Positions 1 through 7,951 are shown, counted from the stretch's first letter. The stretch: 13,553 nt of DNA from CAYFIW01 sp964500645 (GCA_964500645.1 CAZCOH010000042.1:1-13553); one strand, 5' to 3'. Translations and numbers: made by a program. Notes: a model not told the origin generated them from the sequence alone.

Positions 1-3
1 GAA

Positions 4-813
4 TTATAAATCCCAGTATTCGTAGAAATGATTTAAAGGTCCATGCCCACTACCTATATCAAAATCATTTTTGATAGCTCCCGTGACATACACCTTGGCG
101 TTACTTACAGCATCTCGTAAGCTTTCTCCCTTGGCAACACCTGCCGCTATAGCCGATGCAAAGGTACAACCTGTTCCATGCGTGTTCTCCGTAGCGATTC
201 TCCTGGTTGTAAATGTTCTGAATTCTCGTCCATCATAAAAAACGTCTGTAGCCGGCCCATCATCAAAATGACCACCTTTTACTACAGCTGCGCTAGCCCC
301 CATCTTAACCAAATTGAAAGCAGCTTCTCTTGCTGAGTCGAGATCCAAAACCTCTATGCCTGTCAAAACACCTGCTTCTGGGGCGTTTGGAGTGACTATA
401 GTAGACATCGGTATCAAAGTCTCTTTCAATACTTCTATAGCTGTTTCACTGATAAGGCTTGCTCCTCCCTTCGCTACCATCACAGGGTCGACTACCAATC
501 TCTCATTTTTATACTTTGCAAGATTTTCAGCCACACATTCGATTATCTCAGGACTAGAAAGCATTCCAGTTTTTACTACATCTGCTCCTATATCAGTAAG
601 ATTGGCAGCAATTTGAGCTTCAATGATATCCAAAGGTAGATCCAAAACCTGATGAACACCCAGAGTATTCTGAGCAGTTACGGCAGTAATAACAGTGGAG
701 CCATACACTCCATTGGCCGCAAACGCCTTTATGTCAGCCTGCAGCCCTGCACCGCCACCAGAATCAGAACCAGCGATAGTCATTGCTGTATGAATTTGTG
801 TTTTGTCCAACAC
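4..813 (-). CDS. thiD: Hydroxymethylpyrimidine / phosphomethylpyrimidine kinase ThiD
   Basis: This cytoplasmic kinase phosphorylates 4-amino-5-hydroxymethyl-2-methylpyrimidine (HMP) twice to give HMP-PP, the pyrimidine half used for thiamin phosphate synthesis. The ribokinase-like fold is visible from the N-terminal TIAGSDSGGGAG segment (residues 12-23), the VDPVMVAKGG segment (108-117) and the anion-hole motif HGTGC (212-216). The C-terminal GxGHGPLNH is also typical of ThiD. The length of 269 aa is usual, with no ThiE or TenA fusion. The start is GTG, with GGGAG five bases upstream; a TTG follows immediately and is the alternative. It is the last visible gene of the TPP-riboswitch operon, 115 bases after tenA. 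That gap holds only a weak 5-bp hairpin, so cotranscription is likely. Confidence 0.95.
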   Translation of the reverse strand: MLDKTQIHTAMTIAGSDSGGGAGLQADIKAFAANGVYGSTVITAVTAQNTLGVHQVLDLPLDIIEAQIAANLTDIGADVVKTGMLSSPEIIECVAENLAKYKNERLVVDPVMVAKGGASLISETAIEVLKETLIPMSTIVTPNAPEAGVLTGIEVLDLDSAREAAFNLVKMGASAAVVKGGHFDDGPATDVFYDGREFRTFTTRRIATENTHGTGCTFASAIAAGVAKGESLRDAVSNAKVYVTGAIKNDFDIGSGHGPLNHFYEYWDL

Positions 814-928
814 GGTAACTCCCTATCTCCTAACCTATTCCACATTATCAGCCAAATTCAGGACCTATAAAACATAAATCCAAGAATATATCGCTACATT
901 TTAGCGAACTAACAAATTGAGTGAAATT

Positions 929-1588
929 CTATTGATCAAACCAAGCTTCACCATTGTAAGCCGCTTCCCAAAATAGATATTCATAACGTAGGGTCATTTT
1001 GAAGAGATAATCAGCCCGTGGTCCAGACAGTTTCGACTCTTTATCGACATAGTTTTGAAGCCAACCAACCAAACTTCCTAAGACATTTGGACCATGGAGT
1101 CTAATCCATTCTCGGTAGGTTGCACTTGTAGGTTCAGCCTGCTCATTCAATAGCCTTGTACCCCAGTCCAAATACGTGCCCTCTGTAACATAAAGAACAA
1201 GAGCAATATCATCAAAATTACCTTCTAGAGCGGTTCGTACTAAAAAATCCCCAAATGCCCTAGTGGTGGGAGAAGCGCTTACTGAACTGTATTCATCATA
1301 GCCCGCACCAAATTCCTCAAATGCACTAACAAAAAGATCATTTTCCGGATTTGTGATACCCGTAAGAAAATCATTAAAAATAGAAGCTGATTTGATGTCT
1401 GGGGCTTTGGAAATCGCGTTAGCAGTCATTACTACCAGATCGTTTACGAAAACATAATCTTGTAAAAAATATCGTCGGAATTTTTCAGGATCTAAAGTTC
1501 CCATACCCATTTCATTCACGAAGGCATGGTTCGTCATATCAGACCACAATGATGCATATTTAATTTTCAGATCAGTCGTCATAGACAT
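929..1588 (-). CDS. tenA: TenA-family aminopyrimidine aminohydrolase, Cys-less (TenA_E type)
   Basis: TenA/thiaminase II enzymes hydrolyse aminomethyl-pyrimidine, a breakdown product of thiamin, to HMP. The helical TenA pattern is clear: FLQDY with Asp44 (the pyrimidine-binding Asp of the family) and the C-terminal YEYLFWEAAY with Glu208. The segment that carries the catalytic Cys in classical TenA (around PCxxxYxxIG) reads YVTEGTYLDWG here. The whole protein contains no cysteine, and Glu136 lies next to the expected Cys position. This matches the TenA_E subgroup known from plants and some microbes, whose members can also deformylate formylaminopyrimidine. The frame opens further upstream with a TTG at 1603. 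I chose the ATG at 1588 because GGAG lies nine bases before it and overlaps the TTG; an ATG at 1582 is possible. It sits between thiY and thiD under the TPP riboswitch. Confidence 0.88.
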   Translation of the reverse strand: MSMTTDLKIKYASLWSDMTNHAFVNEMGMGTLDPEKFRRYFLQDYVFVNDLVVMTANAISKAPDIKSASIFNDFLTGITNPENDLFVSAFEEFGAGYDEYSSVSASPTTRAFGDFLVRTALEGNFDDIALVLYVTEGTYLDWGTRLLNEQAEPTSATYREWIRLHGPNVLGSLVGWLQNYVDKESKLSGPRADYLFKMTLRYEYLFWEAAYNGEAWFDQ

Positions 1589-1624
1589 TAAAGTTATCTC
1601 CAAAAATTCTCAACTCATCAAAAT

Positions 1625-2647
1625 TTAATCGGCAAAATATTTATTGGTATACGCAGAGGATGCATCTAGATCATTATTTATGATGTCGTTTTCTTTCATC
1701 CATTGGGAAAACCCAATCCATTTTGATTCCTTTTGACCACCGAATTTTCCTTTTTCGTCCTGCCATAATTGCTTTAGCAGGTCGGCTCCTGGTCGATCTA
1801 TATTTTCATCCAATTCCGGAACATATTTTTGCAAAATATCTATTCCTGCCTGCGGATCCAAAATAGCATCAGAATATCCTTTGCTCACCGCACGCGTGAA
1901 ACGCTTAACTATATCCTCATTATCAGAAAGATAGTCCTCGCTTGTGACCAGTACGAGTTCGTAGTAATCAGGTACCCCCCAATCCTCCATTCTGAGGACT
2001 GTGACCGGATATCCTTCATTGCCTAGACTGATGCTTTCATGGGTAAAATATGCTCCAATGATCGCATCGACGCGATCAGACATTATAGAAGAGCCAAGTT
2101 CCCAACCCACGTTGACCAATTCAACATCTTCCAGGCCACTCAGACCATCAAACTGAAGCATAGTCGACAGGGCATGCTCGTTCCACGGTATGCCTGGGAA
2201 ACCAATTTTTTTACCACCAAGATCACTAGGAGAATCGTAGCCTTTAGATTCGAGCATCATCACAGAATTTAGTGGATGTTGGACCATGCCTAGTACAGAT
2301 ACAACAGGCACGCCTTCATCTCGGGCGATAAGAACATCTGGTTGATAATTTATACCAAAATCATCTGATCCCGAGGCTACAGTTTGTAACACAGTGGAAG
2401 GATCAGATGGTGTATAAATTTCCACTTCAAGATTCTCGGCTGAAAAATAACCCTTATCCTCGGCTATATAAAGACCAATGTGATTAGCATTGGGATACCA
2501 ATCAAGGGCAATCTTGACTTTGTCCGATTCCGATGTTGAGCAAGCCGTAAAAGTAACAATGACAAAACTGACGATAGCACCTAGAATCGCCATTTTTCTG
2601 ATTGTAACCAGATTATTTTTTGAATTTCCACAAATTCCACTTAACAC
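1625..2647 (-). CDS. thiY: ThiY-like pyrimidine-binding lipoprotein of ABC transporter (NMT1/THI5 family)
   Basis: This is the extracytoplasmic substrate-binding subunit of an ABC importer for a thiamin pyrimidine precursor (formylaminopyrimidine or HMP). It has a basic N-terminus, a hydrophobic segment (about residues 19-35) and a lipobox-like FTAC with Cys36 as the probable lipidated residue. The NMT1/THI5 signature DWYPNANHIGLYIA begins at residue 49, followed by EDKGYF. A second family-typical region is GFPGIPWNEH, roughly residues 149-158. The 340-aa length is normal. The start is GTG, with GGAGG seven bases upstream. Riboflavin-type RibY proteins are related, but the TPP riboswitch and the tenA and thiD neighbours argue for a thiamin pyrimidine. 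The exact ligand cannot be read from sequence. Confidence 0.9.
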   Translation of the reverse strand: MLSGICGNSKNNLVTIRKMAILGAIVSFVIVTFTACSTSESDKVKIALDWYPNANHIGLYIAEDKGYFSAENLEVEIYTPSDPSTVLQTVASGSDDFGINYQPDVLIARDEGVPVVSVLGMVQHPLNSVMMLESKGYDSPSDLGGKKIGFPGIPWNEHALSTMLQFDGLSGLEDVELVNVGWELGSSIMSDRVDAIIGAYFTHESISLGNEGYPVTVLRMEDWGVPDYYELVLVTSEDYLSDNEDIVKRFTRAVSKGYSDAILDPQAGIDILQKYVPELDENIDRPGADLLKQLWQDEKGKFGGQKESKWIGFSQWMKENDIINNDLDASSAYTNKYFAD

Positions 2648-2677
2648 CTAATAACCTCCAATACTATTGAAATCATC

Positions 2678-3460
2678 CTATATTACTAAACTGCTTTCTC
2701 GTTCTTTATGCCACCATGGAATGACTAATTTTTCTAAAAACCCAATCAAACTGAAAAGTAGAATTCCCATCACTGAAAGAATAACAATCGCAGCAAAAAC
2801 CAATTCTGTTTGAAATTGTGGTTTAGACCTAATCATCAAATAACCCAATCCCTCACTGGAACCAACCCATTCCCCAATAACGGCTCCGATAACACTGGCA
2901 GCAACGGCTACCCTCAACCCCGAAAAAAGATACGGAAGAGATACAGGGACCTGTACCTTGGTGAAAATCTGCCACCTATTGGCTCCCATGGTTCTCAACA
3001 AATTTTCGACATCTCGATCAACAGACTTCATACCATCAGTTGTGTTTACTACTATCGGGAAGAAACTTATTAGAGCCACAACTATGATCTTGGGCGTCAG
3101 TCCATATCCAACCCAAACCAATAACATGGGAGCAATGACTATAATTGGAACGGTTTGAGAGGCTATGAGAAATGGATAAAGTGTCTTTTCAAGAGTCCTA
3201 GATAATACTAGCCCTGAGGCAAGCAGCACACCAGCTAATAAAGCTAGTGCGAAACCTATTAATATCTCCTCTAAGGTTACCAAGGTATGACCGGCCAAAA
3301 CACCGTTATTTTCATATATTGCGTAAGCAATAGCGGTAGGAGTGGGCAATAACCAACTTGCAATATCACGTACTCTTACAATCAATTCCCATGCACACAA
3401 TACCAATACAATAATTGATACCGCTGGAATCCATTTCAAAATGTGGTCAAGCATAGTCAT
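2678..3460 (-). CDS. thiX: ThiX-like ABC transporter permease
   Basis: This is the inner-membrane permease subunit (BPD_transp_1 / SsuC-TauC-like class) of the pyrimidine importer. Hydrophobic segments near residues 13-29, 62-86, 97-118, 122-140, 182-197 and 220-241 suggest about six membrane helices. The cytoplasmic EAA-type coupling loop is visible at about 152-177, with MGANRWQIFTKVQVP, and contacts the ATPase. Its start overlaps the stop of thiZ in an ATGA junction, so the two are translationally coupled; thiY follows after 30 bases. The length of 260 aa is ordinary for this class. Confidence 0.92.
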   Translation of the reverse strand: MTMLDHILKWIPAVSIIVLVLCAWELIVRVRDIASWLLPTPTAIAYAIYENNGVLAGHTLVTLEEILIGFALALLAGVLLASGLVLSRTLEKTLYPFLIASQTVPIIVIAPMLLVWVGYGLTPKIIVVALISFFPIVVNTTDGMKSVDRDVENLLRTMGANRWQIFTKVQVPVSLPYLFSGLRVAVAASVIGAVIGEWVGSSEGLGYLMIRSKPQFQTELVFAAIVILSVMGILLFSLIGFLEKLVIPWWHKERESSLVI

Positions 3461-4263
3461 AGTTTGCCAACCTGTTCACCTATCAAATAGGAAGTCAATC
3501 TAGATTTCATTTGTACAAAGCTAGGATCATTAACCATTTCTGTGATAATTTTTCGCCCGAAATCTACACGCTCAACTAAATTGATCTTACCGGGACGAGA
3601 TGACATGACATATATTCGATCTGACAAAAAAAGAGCTTCTTCAACATCATGAGTAACAAGAATCACCGTTTTCGAATCTCTACCAGAAAAGCTATATCTC
3701 TCCAGAAGTTCCAACAACCAGCTTTGCAAGTGCATTCTATTTATTGAATCTAGTGAACTAAATGGCTCATCCAGCAAAACTACAGGCGTGTCCAGTAGCA
3801 TAGTTCTCAAGAAGGCTGCACGTTGCCTCATGCCACCGGATAACGCATATGGATATTGATTCTCAAACCCAGCCAACCCAAATTCATCTAGACGAGAAAC
3901 AGCCATGCTCTTGGCACTATTTCTAGGCACGCCCTTTATCTCTAATCCAATAACAACGTTATCCAATACGGTGCGCCACGGTAGAAGCATATCTTTCTGT
4001 TGCATATACCCAATACGTCCAATCCGGTCTTTGGCATCCGTCACGACTTCGTCTACTAAGATTGTTCCCTCGTTAGGATCATACAAACCAGAAAGCATGT
4101 TTAAAAATGTGCTCTTCCCACAACCACTGGGACCTAAGATAGAAACTACCTCTCCTTCTTCTGCATAAAAATCGACATTTTGTAGTACTTCAAGAGAGAC
4201 ATCTTTCTGATCAATAGAATGACAAATTGATTCAACACGTATTTTTTTTGTTTTACCTGTCAT
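3457..4263 (-). CDS. thiZ: ThiZ-like ABC transporter ATP-binding protein
   Basis: This is the cytoplasmic ATPase that powers the importer. All ABC motifs are intact: Walker A GPSGCGKS (residues 44-51), Q-loop around YMQQKD (86-91), signature LSGGM (141-145), Walker B VVLLDEP (161-167), D-loop and the switch His205 in VTHD. The type is the nitrate/sulfonate/taurine-like class used by ThiXYZ systems. It is the first gene of the operon. The ATG follows directly after the seven-T run of the riboswitch terminator. The only Shine-Dalgarno-like sequence (GGAA, 11 bases upstream) lies inside the 3' arm of the terminator stem, so translation is probably also hidden when the terminator forms. Confidence 0.93.
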   Translation of the reverse strand: MTGKTKKIRVESICHSIDQKDVSLEVLQNVDFYAEEGEVVSILGPSGCGKSTFLNMLSGLYDPNEGTILVDEVVTDAKDRIGRIGYMQQKDMLLPWRTVLDNVVIGLEIKGVPRNSAKSMAVSRLDEFGLAGFENQYPYALSGGMRQRAAFLRTMLLDTPVVLLDEPFSSLDSINRMHLQSWLLELLERYSFSGRDSKTVILVTHDVEEALFLSDRIYVMSSRPGKINLVERVDFGRKIITEMVNDPSFVQMKSRLTSYLIGEQVGKL

Positions 4264-4311
4264 AAAAAAAGTCGTTCCATATTCACTGTTACAGCGTATT
4301 AAGGAACGACT
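4264..4311 (-). terminator. Intrinsic terminator, expression platform of the TPP riboswitch
   Basis: On the minus strand a 9-bp perfect stem (AGTCGTTCC pairing with GGAACGACT; plus coordinates 4303-4311 and 4270-4278) is followed by seven T residues ending at the thiZ ATG. The 24-base interval can form an inner CGCTG/CAGTG stem with a three-base loop, which lengthens the hairpin. It lies 27 bases after the aptamer, the normal place for a TPP-dependent terminator. The alternative pairing partner is GGAATG at the 3' edge of the aptamer (4338-4343), which can form six pairs with CGTTCC of the 5' arm and would act as antiterminator. Confidence 0.85.
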
Positions 4312-4337
4312 ACTTTTCGGTGAAAATTGCCGATTGC

Positions 4338-4430
4338 ATTCCCTACGCTGGCATTATCCAGATCAGGTGTGATGGGGTCGACAGCATTTCCGCTGACCTC
4401 TCAGCCTGGCTTTACCAAGCTCCCCCCGCG
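4338..4430 (-). promoter_or_regulatory. TPP riboswitch (THI element) aptamer
   Basis: Read on the minus strand, this region contains the TPP-aptamer core almost letter for letter: a G-rich P2 strand (GGGGGGAGC), then CTGAGAGG (about 4404-4397), a pairing GACCCC strand, then ACCTGATCTGGATAATGCC and AGCGTAGGGA (4368-4340). P3 (CTTGG/CCAGG) precedes CTGAGA, and an extra P3a hairpin (CAGC/GCTG) sits between CTGAGAGG and GACCCC. P1 looks weak by eye. Established function: binding of thiamin diphosphate stabilises the aptamer and represses the downstream thi genes. Here the controlled genes are thiZ, thiX, thiY, tenA and thiD. Confidence 0.97.
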
Positions 4431-4492
4431 ATAATTATTTTTAAATTGTTCTCCACGATTCTGCTTAACGAAAATCTTGCTTAGTGGTGTGG

Positions 4493-4501
4493 ATTCTAGC
4501 A
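4493..4501 (-). promoter_or_regulatory. Candidate extended -10 promoter of the thi operon
   Basis: Read on the minus strand, TGCTAGAAT is an extended -10 element (TGn plus TAGAAT, five of six consensus bases). It lies about 62 bases upstream of the riboswitch aptamer and would start a leader near 4486. No good -35 hexamer is visible at 16-19 bases, which extended -10 promoters can tolerate. The rest of the gap between this site and the MFS stop at 4592 holds only a short CTAG/CTAG hairpin near 4530-4543, without a T-run. Confidence 0.4.
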
Positions 4502-4591
4502 CAACAACAACCTTGAAGTTCCAAAATCACTAGCAAAAACTAGCCTGACCTGCTCTGTTATACATCAATTGTAAGCGTTGTTATTCTGTAA

Positions 4592-5782
4592 TCACGCATC
4601 GGGTCTCTTGGGCGGATACGCAAAAAACACCAATATTAGGGAAACCACACTAGCGACTGAAAAAGCCATAAATGCTGATTCATAACTCCCTGTCCGGTCG
4701 TACATATACCCCGATACTACTGGACCTATAATTATTCCTACCATCTGTATTGTGCTTCTAAAACCTGAAATTGTTGCGAAAGCTCTCCTTCCAAAATAAT
4801 CAGCTATTAAAGACTGGGGTATTACCGAAATACCTCCCTGAGAAATGGAATATACAATAATAGCGGGTATGGCGTCAGATATGGATTCGGCCCTAGCCAG
4901 AAGGATTATGGCACCTGTCATCAATACCAATGAAGCAACCATCATATATCGCCGATTTATGTAGTCACCAAGGTAGCTAAGACCAAATCTACCTGGAATA
5001 CTCATTACTCCCACCGATCCAGCATAGGTGGCAGCCGTTATGGGGGTGGCCCCAAGATCTACGAAATAAGGCACCAAATGAAGACCCACCCCACCAGATA
5101 CGAGTGACCTGGACATTATCGACAAAGACAAGTACCAAAAGCTCGAAGTCTGTAGAGCTTGCTTTGCCGTGAAATCTCTAGATAAATCCGGTGCTAATTT
5201 TCTTTTTTTAGCATCCAACCCATCATCTTCCACCTTAATTCCATCCGGCAACATACCGTATGGCTCAGGCCTATGCCTCATCAATGAAGCCACCGGTATC
5301 CCAACAAATATCACACATATACCTACGACAATCGAAGCCTGTCTCCATCCAAGTTCTTCCACTGCCCATCCAAGTGCCGGAACGAGCAACCCTCCGATTC
5401 CCACTCCAGACCACATAATCCCAAAAGCAAGTCCTCTCTTCTTGGTAAACCAATTTGCAACTGCCGTAGAAGCAGGAGTATGCATACCCACACTATTTCC
5501 AAGAGTCACTCCGAAAAGATAGACAAGCAAAAATGTCGTTAACCCATTAACTCGACTCAACAATATGAAACCAAGGCCCATGAGAGGAATACCTAAAAGC
5601 ATTAATTTACGAGGCCCGATCCGATCTACTACCCATCCTTCAACAGGGCCAATAAAACCTGCTTCAAGGCGTGCAAAAGAAAAAATGGCTGATACGGTGG
5701 TCCGGCTCCAACCAAACTCCTTGCTGAGTGGAATAATGAAATTGCCAAATCCATGAAAATTTATACCTGAGGACATAGCCAT
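4592..5782 (-). CDS. MFS transporter, monocarboxylate / oxalate-formate type
   Basis: This is an inner-membrane major facilitator with about 12 helices. The loop 2-3 motif is recognisable as GWVVDRIGPRKLM (residues 53-65), followed by GxGF. GWSRTTVSAIFS after the first helix and NWFTKKRGLAFGI in the middle of the N-half are typical of the MCT/OFA-like branch. The ATG at 5782 has GGAG eight bases upstream. However, the same frame continues upstream to a TAG at 5954-5956 with a plausible cytoplasmic tail and then FYGWWICLGGAFVMAM, which is the conserved beginning of helix 1 in this branch. No ATG, GTG or TTG exists in that extension. Either translation begins at a rare codon (ATC 5920 or ATT 5902 are candidates), a frameshift has cut off the start, or a shortened protein is made. 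Substrate unknown; it follows the Nmad3-like gene on the same strand. Confidence 0.85.
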   Translation of the reverse strand: MAMSSGINFHGFGNFIIPLSKEFGWSRTTVSAIFSFARLEAGFIGPVEGWVVDRIGPRKLMLLGIPLMGLGFILLSRVNGLTTFLLVYLFGVTLGNSVGMHTPASTAVANWFTKKRGLAFGIMWSGVGIGGLLVPALGWAVEELGWRQASIVVGICVIFVGIPVASLMRHRPEPYGMLPDGIKVEDDGLDAKKRKLAPDLSRDFTAKQALQTSSFWYLSLSIMSRSLVSGGVGLHLVPYFVDLGATPITAATYAGSVGVMSIPGRFGLSYLGDYINRRYMMVASLVLMTGAIILLARAESISDAIPAIIVYSISQGGISVIPQSLIADYFGRRAFATISGFRSTIQMVGIIIGPVVSGYMYDRTGSYESAFMAFSVASVVSLILVFFAYPPKRPDA

Positions 5783-5978
5783 GACAAATGCTCCGCCAAG
5801 GCATATCCACCAACCATAGAAAATGGAACCTACTGAATATTTCCTTACATGAGCAAATTCTGATTCGTTATCGACTTCAGACGATTCCTTCGTTTTATCA
5901 ATCTTTTTAGGTTTTTCGATATCACTACCCCGGTATAAAACTAATGTTGATTGCTATATGACACCCAATCCGCAAGAC

Positions 5979-6752
5979 TTAATTCACCCCGGAATAGCGA
6001 TCAACCCATTCCCATAATATTCTCAATCTTTCGTTACCCTCTTTTGTCAAAGGATCGATGACACTCCTACAAGTCCTAGTATATGAACCAATGACCTGAA
6101 GATCGGTCCGTGGCGAGTTTTTTCGTCCCCATTTCCACTTTCCACCATCAGCAGACCTAAATAGTCTGTCACAAATTTCCCTGTTAACTGGCACCGCCTT
6201 CTGGAATCTCTTGGACCATGAAGAGCCGGCAAACACCCAGAATGAATCCCATAGCATCGGATCTGACATCGCTCTTCTGAAGTGTGCATTTGCCGAAAAG
6301 CGATCCAAAGTATCATTACCGGGCAACTCAATGATTGAGGAAGCTATTTTTTCAACGTGCAAATAGCCTATTAAGTAGAACCCATATTCCTCAGTGGGAC
6401 CTTCATTCCAAGATTGTAGCCTAGCTATAAAGAAAAGAAAGTCTCCTCTCTCTACTTTTTTAAGACTAGCGGCCCTAGAATTAACGTCACAATTGTCTCC
6501 ATATGTAAACGTGTCAAATTCAGGATCATTGTGAGCGGTATTATCCAAGAATTTTAAAGGGATAAACTCTTCCAAGCTATTACCCGGATCATAAAAAGAG
6601 TGTAAATCCCTGTAATTAAAAGAGTGAGGTTTCTCTAAATTCCTATCCTCGGGAATAGGAATGAATTCGAACGTACCATCGTGAAATATAGGACTGCAAA
6701 ACGGATGAGAAGCATTAGTGCCTACATTAATTAGAAAAATTCTACCTGCCAA
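5979..6752 (-). CDS. Nmad3-like protein (putative nucleotide modification associated domain)
   Basis: This soluble 257-aa protein has no signal peptide or membrane helix. It follows the pattern I associate with the Nmad3 family: an N-terminal strand ending in LINVGTN, SPIFHDGTFEFIPIPE (residues 20-35), HNDP (74-77), TYGD (83-86), RGDFLFF (102-108), GFYLIGYLHVE (124-134) and a later NAHFRR (155-160). Nmad proteins were predicted by comparative genomics to act in base-modification systems, but no reaction is established, and my assignment is from memory of the pattern. The start is TTG at 6752, just after AAAGGGGGG, 10 bases past the queG stop. A TTG further upstream at 6782 would overlap queG and lacks a good site. 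The tight spacing suggests cotranscription and possibly coupled translation with queG. Confidence 0.6.
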   Translation of the reverse strand: MAGRIFLINVGTNASHPFCSPIFHDGTFEFIPIPEDRNLEKPHSFNYRDLHSFYDPGNSLEEFIPLKFLDNTAHNDPEFDTFTYGDNCDVNSRAASLKKVERGDFLFFIARLQSWNEGPTEEYGFYLIGYLHVEKIASSIIELPGNDTLDRFSANAHFRRAMSDPMLWDSFWVFAGSSWSKRFQKAVPVNREICDRLFRSADGGKWKWGRKNSPRTDLQVIGSYTRTCRSVIDPLTKEGNERLRILWEWVDRYSGVN

Positions 6753-6762
6753 TATCCCCCCT

Positions 6763-7893
6763 TTAGATCGAAATTTCTTCAAGGGAAAGATTTATTTCAT
6801 CAAGGACTCCATTATCTCTTTCAGAATCCCTTGCTCTTTCCAAAACAGTTGCAGCTTCTCTACCACCTATTCGTCCAATAGCCCACGCTGCATGTAATCG
6901 AACTAACGATTCTTCCGATGAACACAATACTTTGGAAAGCGGTAATATTGCTTTTTCATCCCCATTATTACCGAGAGCTATGCATGCATTCCTCTGCAAC
7001 CCAACAAGTTTTGTACGCTTTATCGGACTATTCTTATACCTGTCACTGAAGGTCATTTGATCCATTTCGAGGATTGGGACTAGGTCTGGGGTAGAAAACC
7101 CATTTCTTTGCTTAAATTCGTCTAAGTGACCAGGCAGTGCTTTCAAATTCACAGGGCAAACATCCTGACAGATATCACAACCAAAAATCCAGTCCCCCAT
7201 CAAGGGACGCAAATCTCTAGGTATGACTCCTTTCAATTCAATTGTCAAATACGATATACAACGCTTGTTATCGATGACATACGGCGCAACTATGGCCCCT
7301 GTCGGACAATCATCAATGCACCTGACGCAGTTGCCACAACTTTTTTTTAACGGTAAGTCTGAAGGAAGAGGCAAATTCGTGATGACCTGCCCCAAAAGAA
7401 CCCAAGACCCATGACTCGGTGTGAGTATGTTTGTATTTTTGCCCACCCAACCAACACCAGATCTTCTAGCTGCAGCTCGATCATTCATGGGGCCATCATC
7501 GACAAAAATCCTTAGCTTTAATTCAATATCAACCAATTCAGAAAGATCCGCACAAAAATCGGCTATGCGTTCTTTAAGAACCTTATGGTAATCATCTCCC
7601 CAAGAGTATCTAGCAACTCTTCCATTCAATGTATGTGAACTGTCTGCTGAATCGCCCAAATAGCTACATGCTAAAGATATGATTGACTGAGCATCTTCAA
7701 GTAACTCATTTGGTCTGTTCATTTTCTTAACCCGTTCTTCGTTATACCAACTATATCCGTCCATATGTCCGTCACGTATTCTTTTCAAAGCTTCCAGCTC
7801 GTCACGGTCAAAATTATCAGCGTTGGTAACGCCCACCACGTCAAATCCCTTAGAGATCGCAAGTTCTTTTATAGTTTCTAAAGTAACGCTCAT
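6763..7893 (-). CDS. queG: Epoxyqueuosine reductase QueG with HEAT repeats
   Basis: QueG reduces epoxyqueuosine to queuosine at the tRNA wobble base, using cobalamin and two [4Fe-4S] clusters. Numbered from the chosen start, the sequence shows the cobalamin-side segment ARYSWGDDYHKVLKERI (94-110), VDDGPMNDRAAARRSGVGW with the proposed catalytic Asp (131-149) and GKN. The ferredoxin-like cysteines are C186, C189, C192, C196, C239, C242 and C246. Two HEAT-like repeats fill the C-terminus (about 295-355), as in the longer Bacillus-type QueG proteins. Start: the frame allows ATG at 7962, 7911 and 7893, none with a clear ribosome site. I chose 7893 (MSVTLETIKE) because it matches the usual family N-terminus and leaves the plus-strand promoter at 7952-7980 outside the gene. 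No other queuosine gene is in the window. Confidence 0.93.
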   Translation of the reverse strand: MSVTLETIKELAISKGFDVVGVTNADNFDRDELEALKRIRDGHMDGYSWYNEERVKKMNRPNELLEDAQSIISLACSYLGDSADSSHTLNGRVARYSWGDDYHKVLKERIADFCADLSELVDIELKLRIFVDDGPMNDRAAARRSGVGWVGKNTNILTPSHGSWVLLGQVITNLPLPSDLPLKKSCGNCVRCIDDCPTGAIVAPYVIDNKRCISYLTIELKGVIPRDLRPLMGDWIFGCDICQDVCPVNLKALPGHLDEFKQRNGFSTPDLVPILEMDQMTFSDRYKNSPIKRTKLVGLQRNACIALGNNGDEKAILPLSKVLCSSEESLVRLHAAWAIGRIGGREAATVLERARDSERDNGVLDEINLSLEEISI

Positions 7894-7951
7894 CAAAACA
7901 CTACGTTTCATTAATTGGTTTATGAGATAAGATTTATTGATACTGCCCCTG

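Noticed and set aside
885..905. CGCTA/TAGCG hairpin between tenA and thiD
   Set aside because: Five pairs only and not followed by a T-run, so not credible as a terminator; thiD is kept in the operon.
1589..1603. TTG start for tenA at 1603
   Set aside because: The TTG overlaps the GGAG that best serves as the ribosome site for the ATG at 1588.
4530..4543. CTAG...CTAG hairpin between MFS and the thi operon as a terminator
   Set aside because: Only about 4-5 pairs, with no T-run after it on either strand.
5169..5522. 117-codon plus-strand frame
   Set aside because: It is antisense to the MFS gene, Pro/Ser/Thr-rich as expected from the reverse of membrane-helix codons, and has no ribosome site or family pattern.
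6753..6782. TTG start for the Nmad3-like gene at 6782
   Set aside because: It lies inside queG without a ribosome site; the TTG at 6752 follows AAAGGGGGG and places the conserved first strand at the N-terminus.
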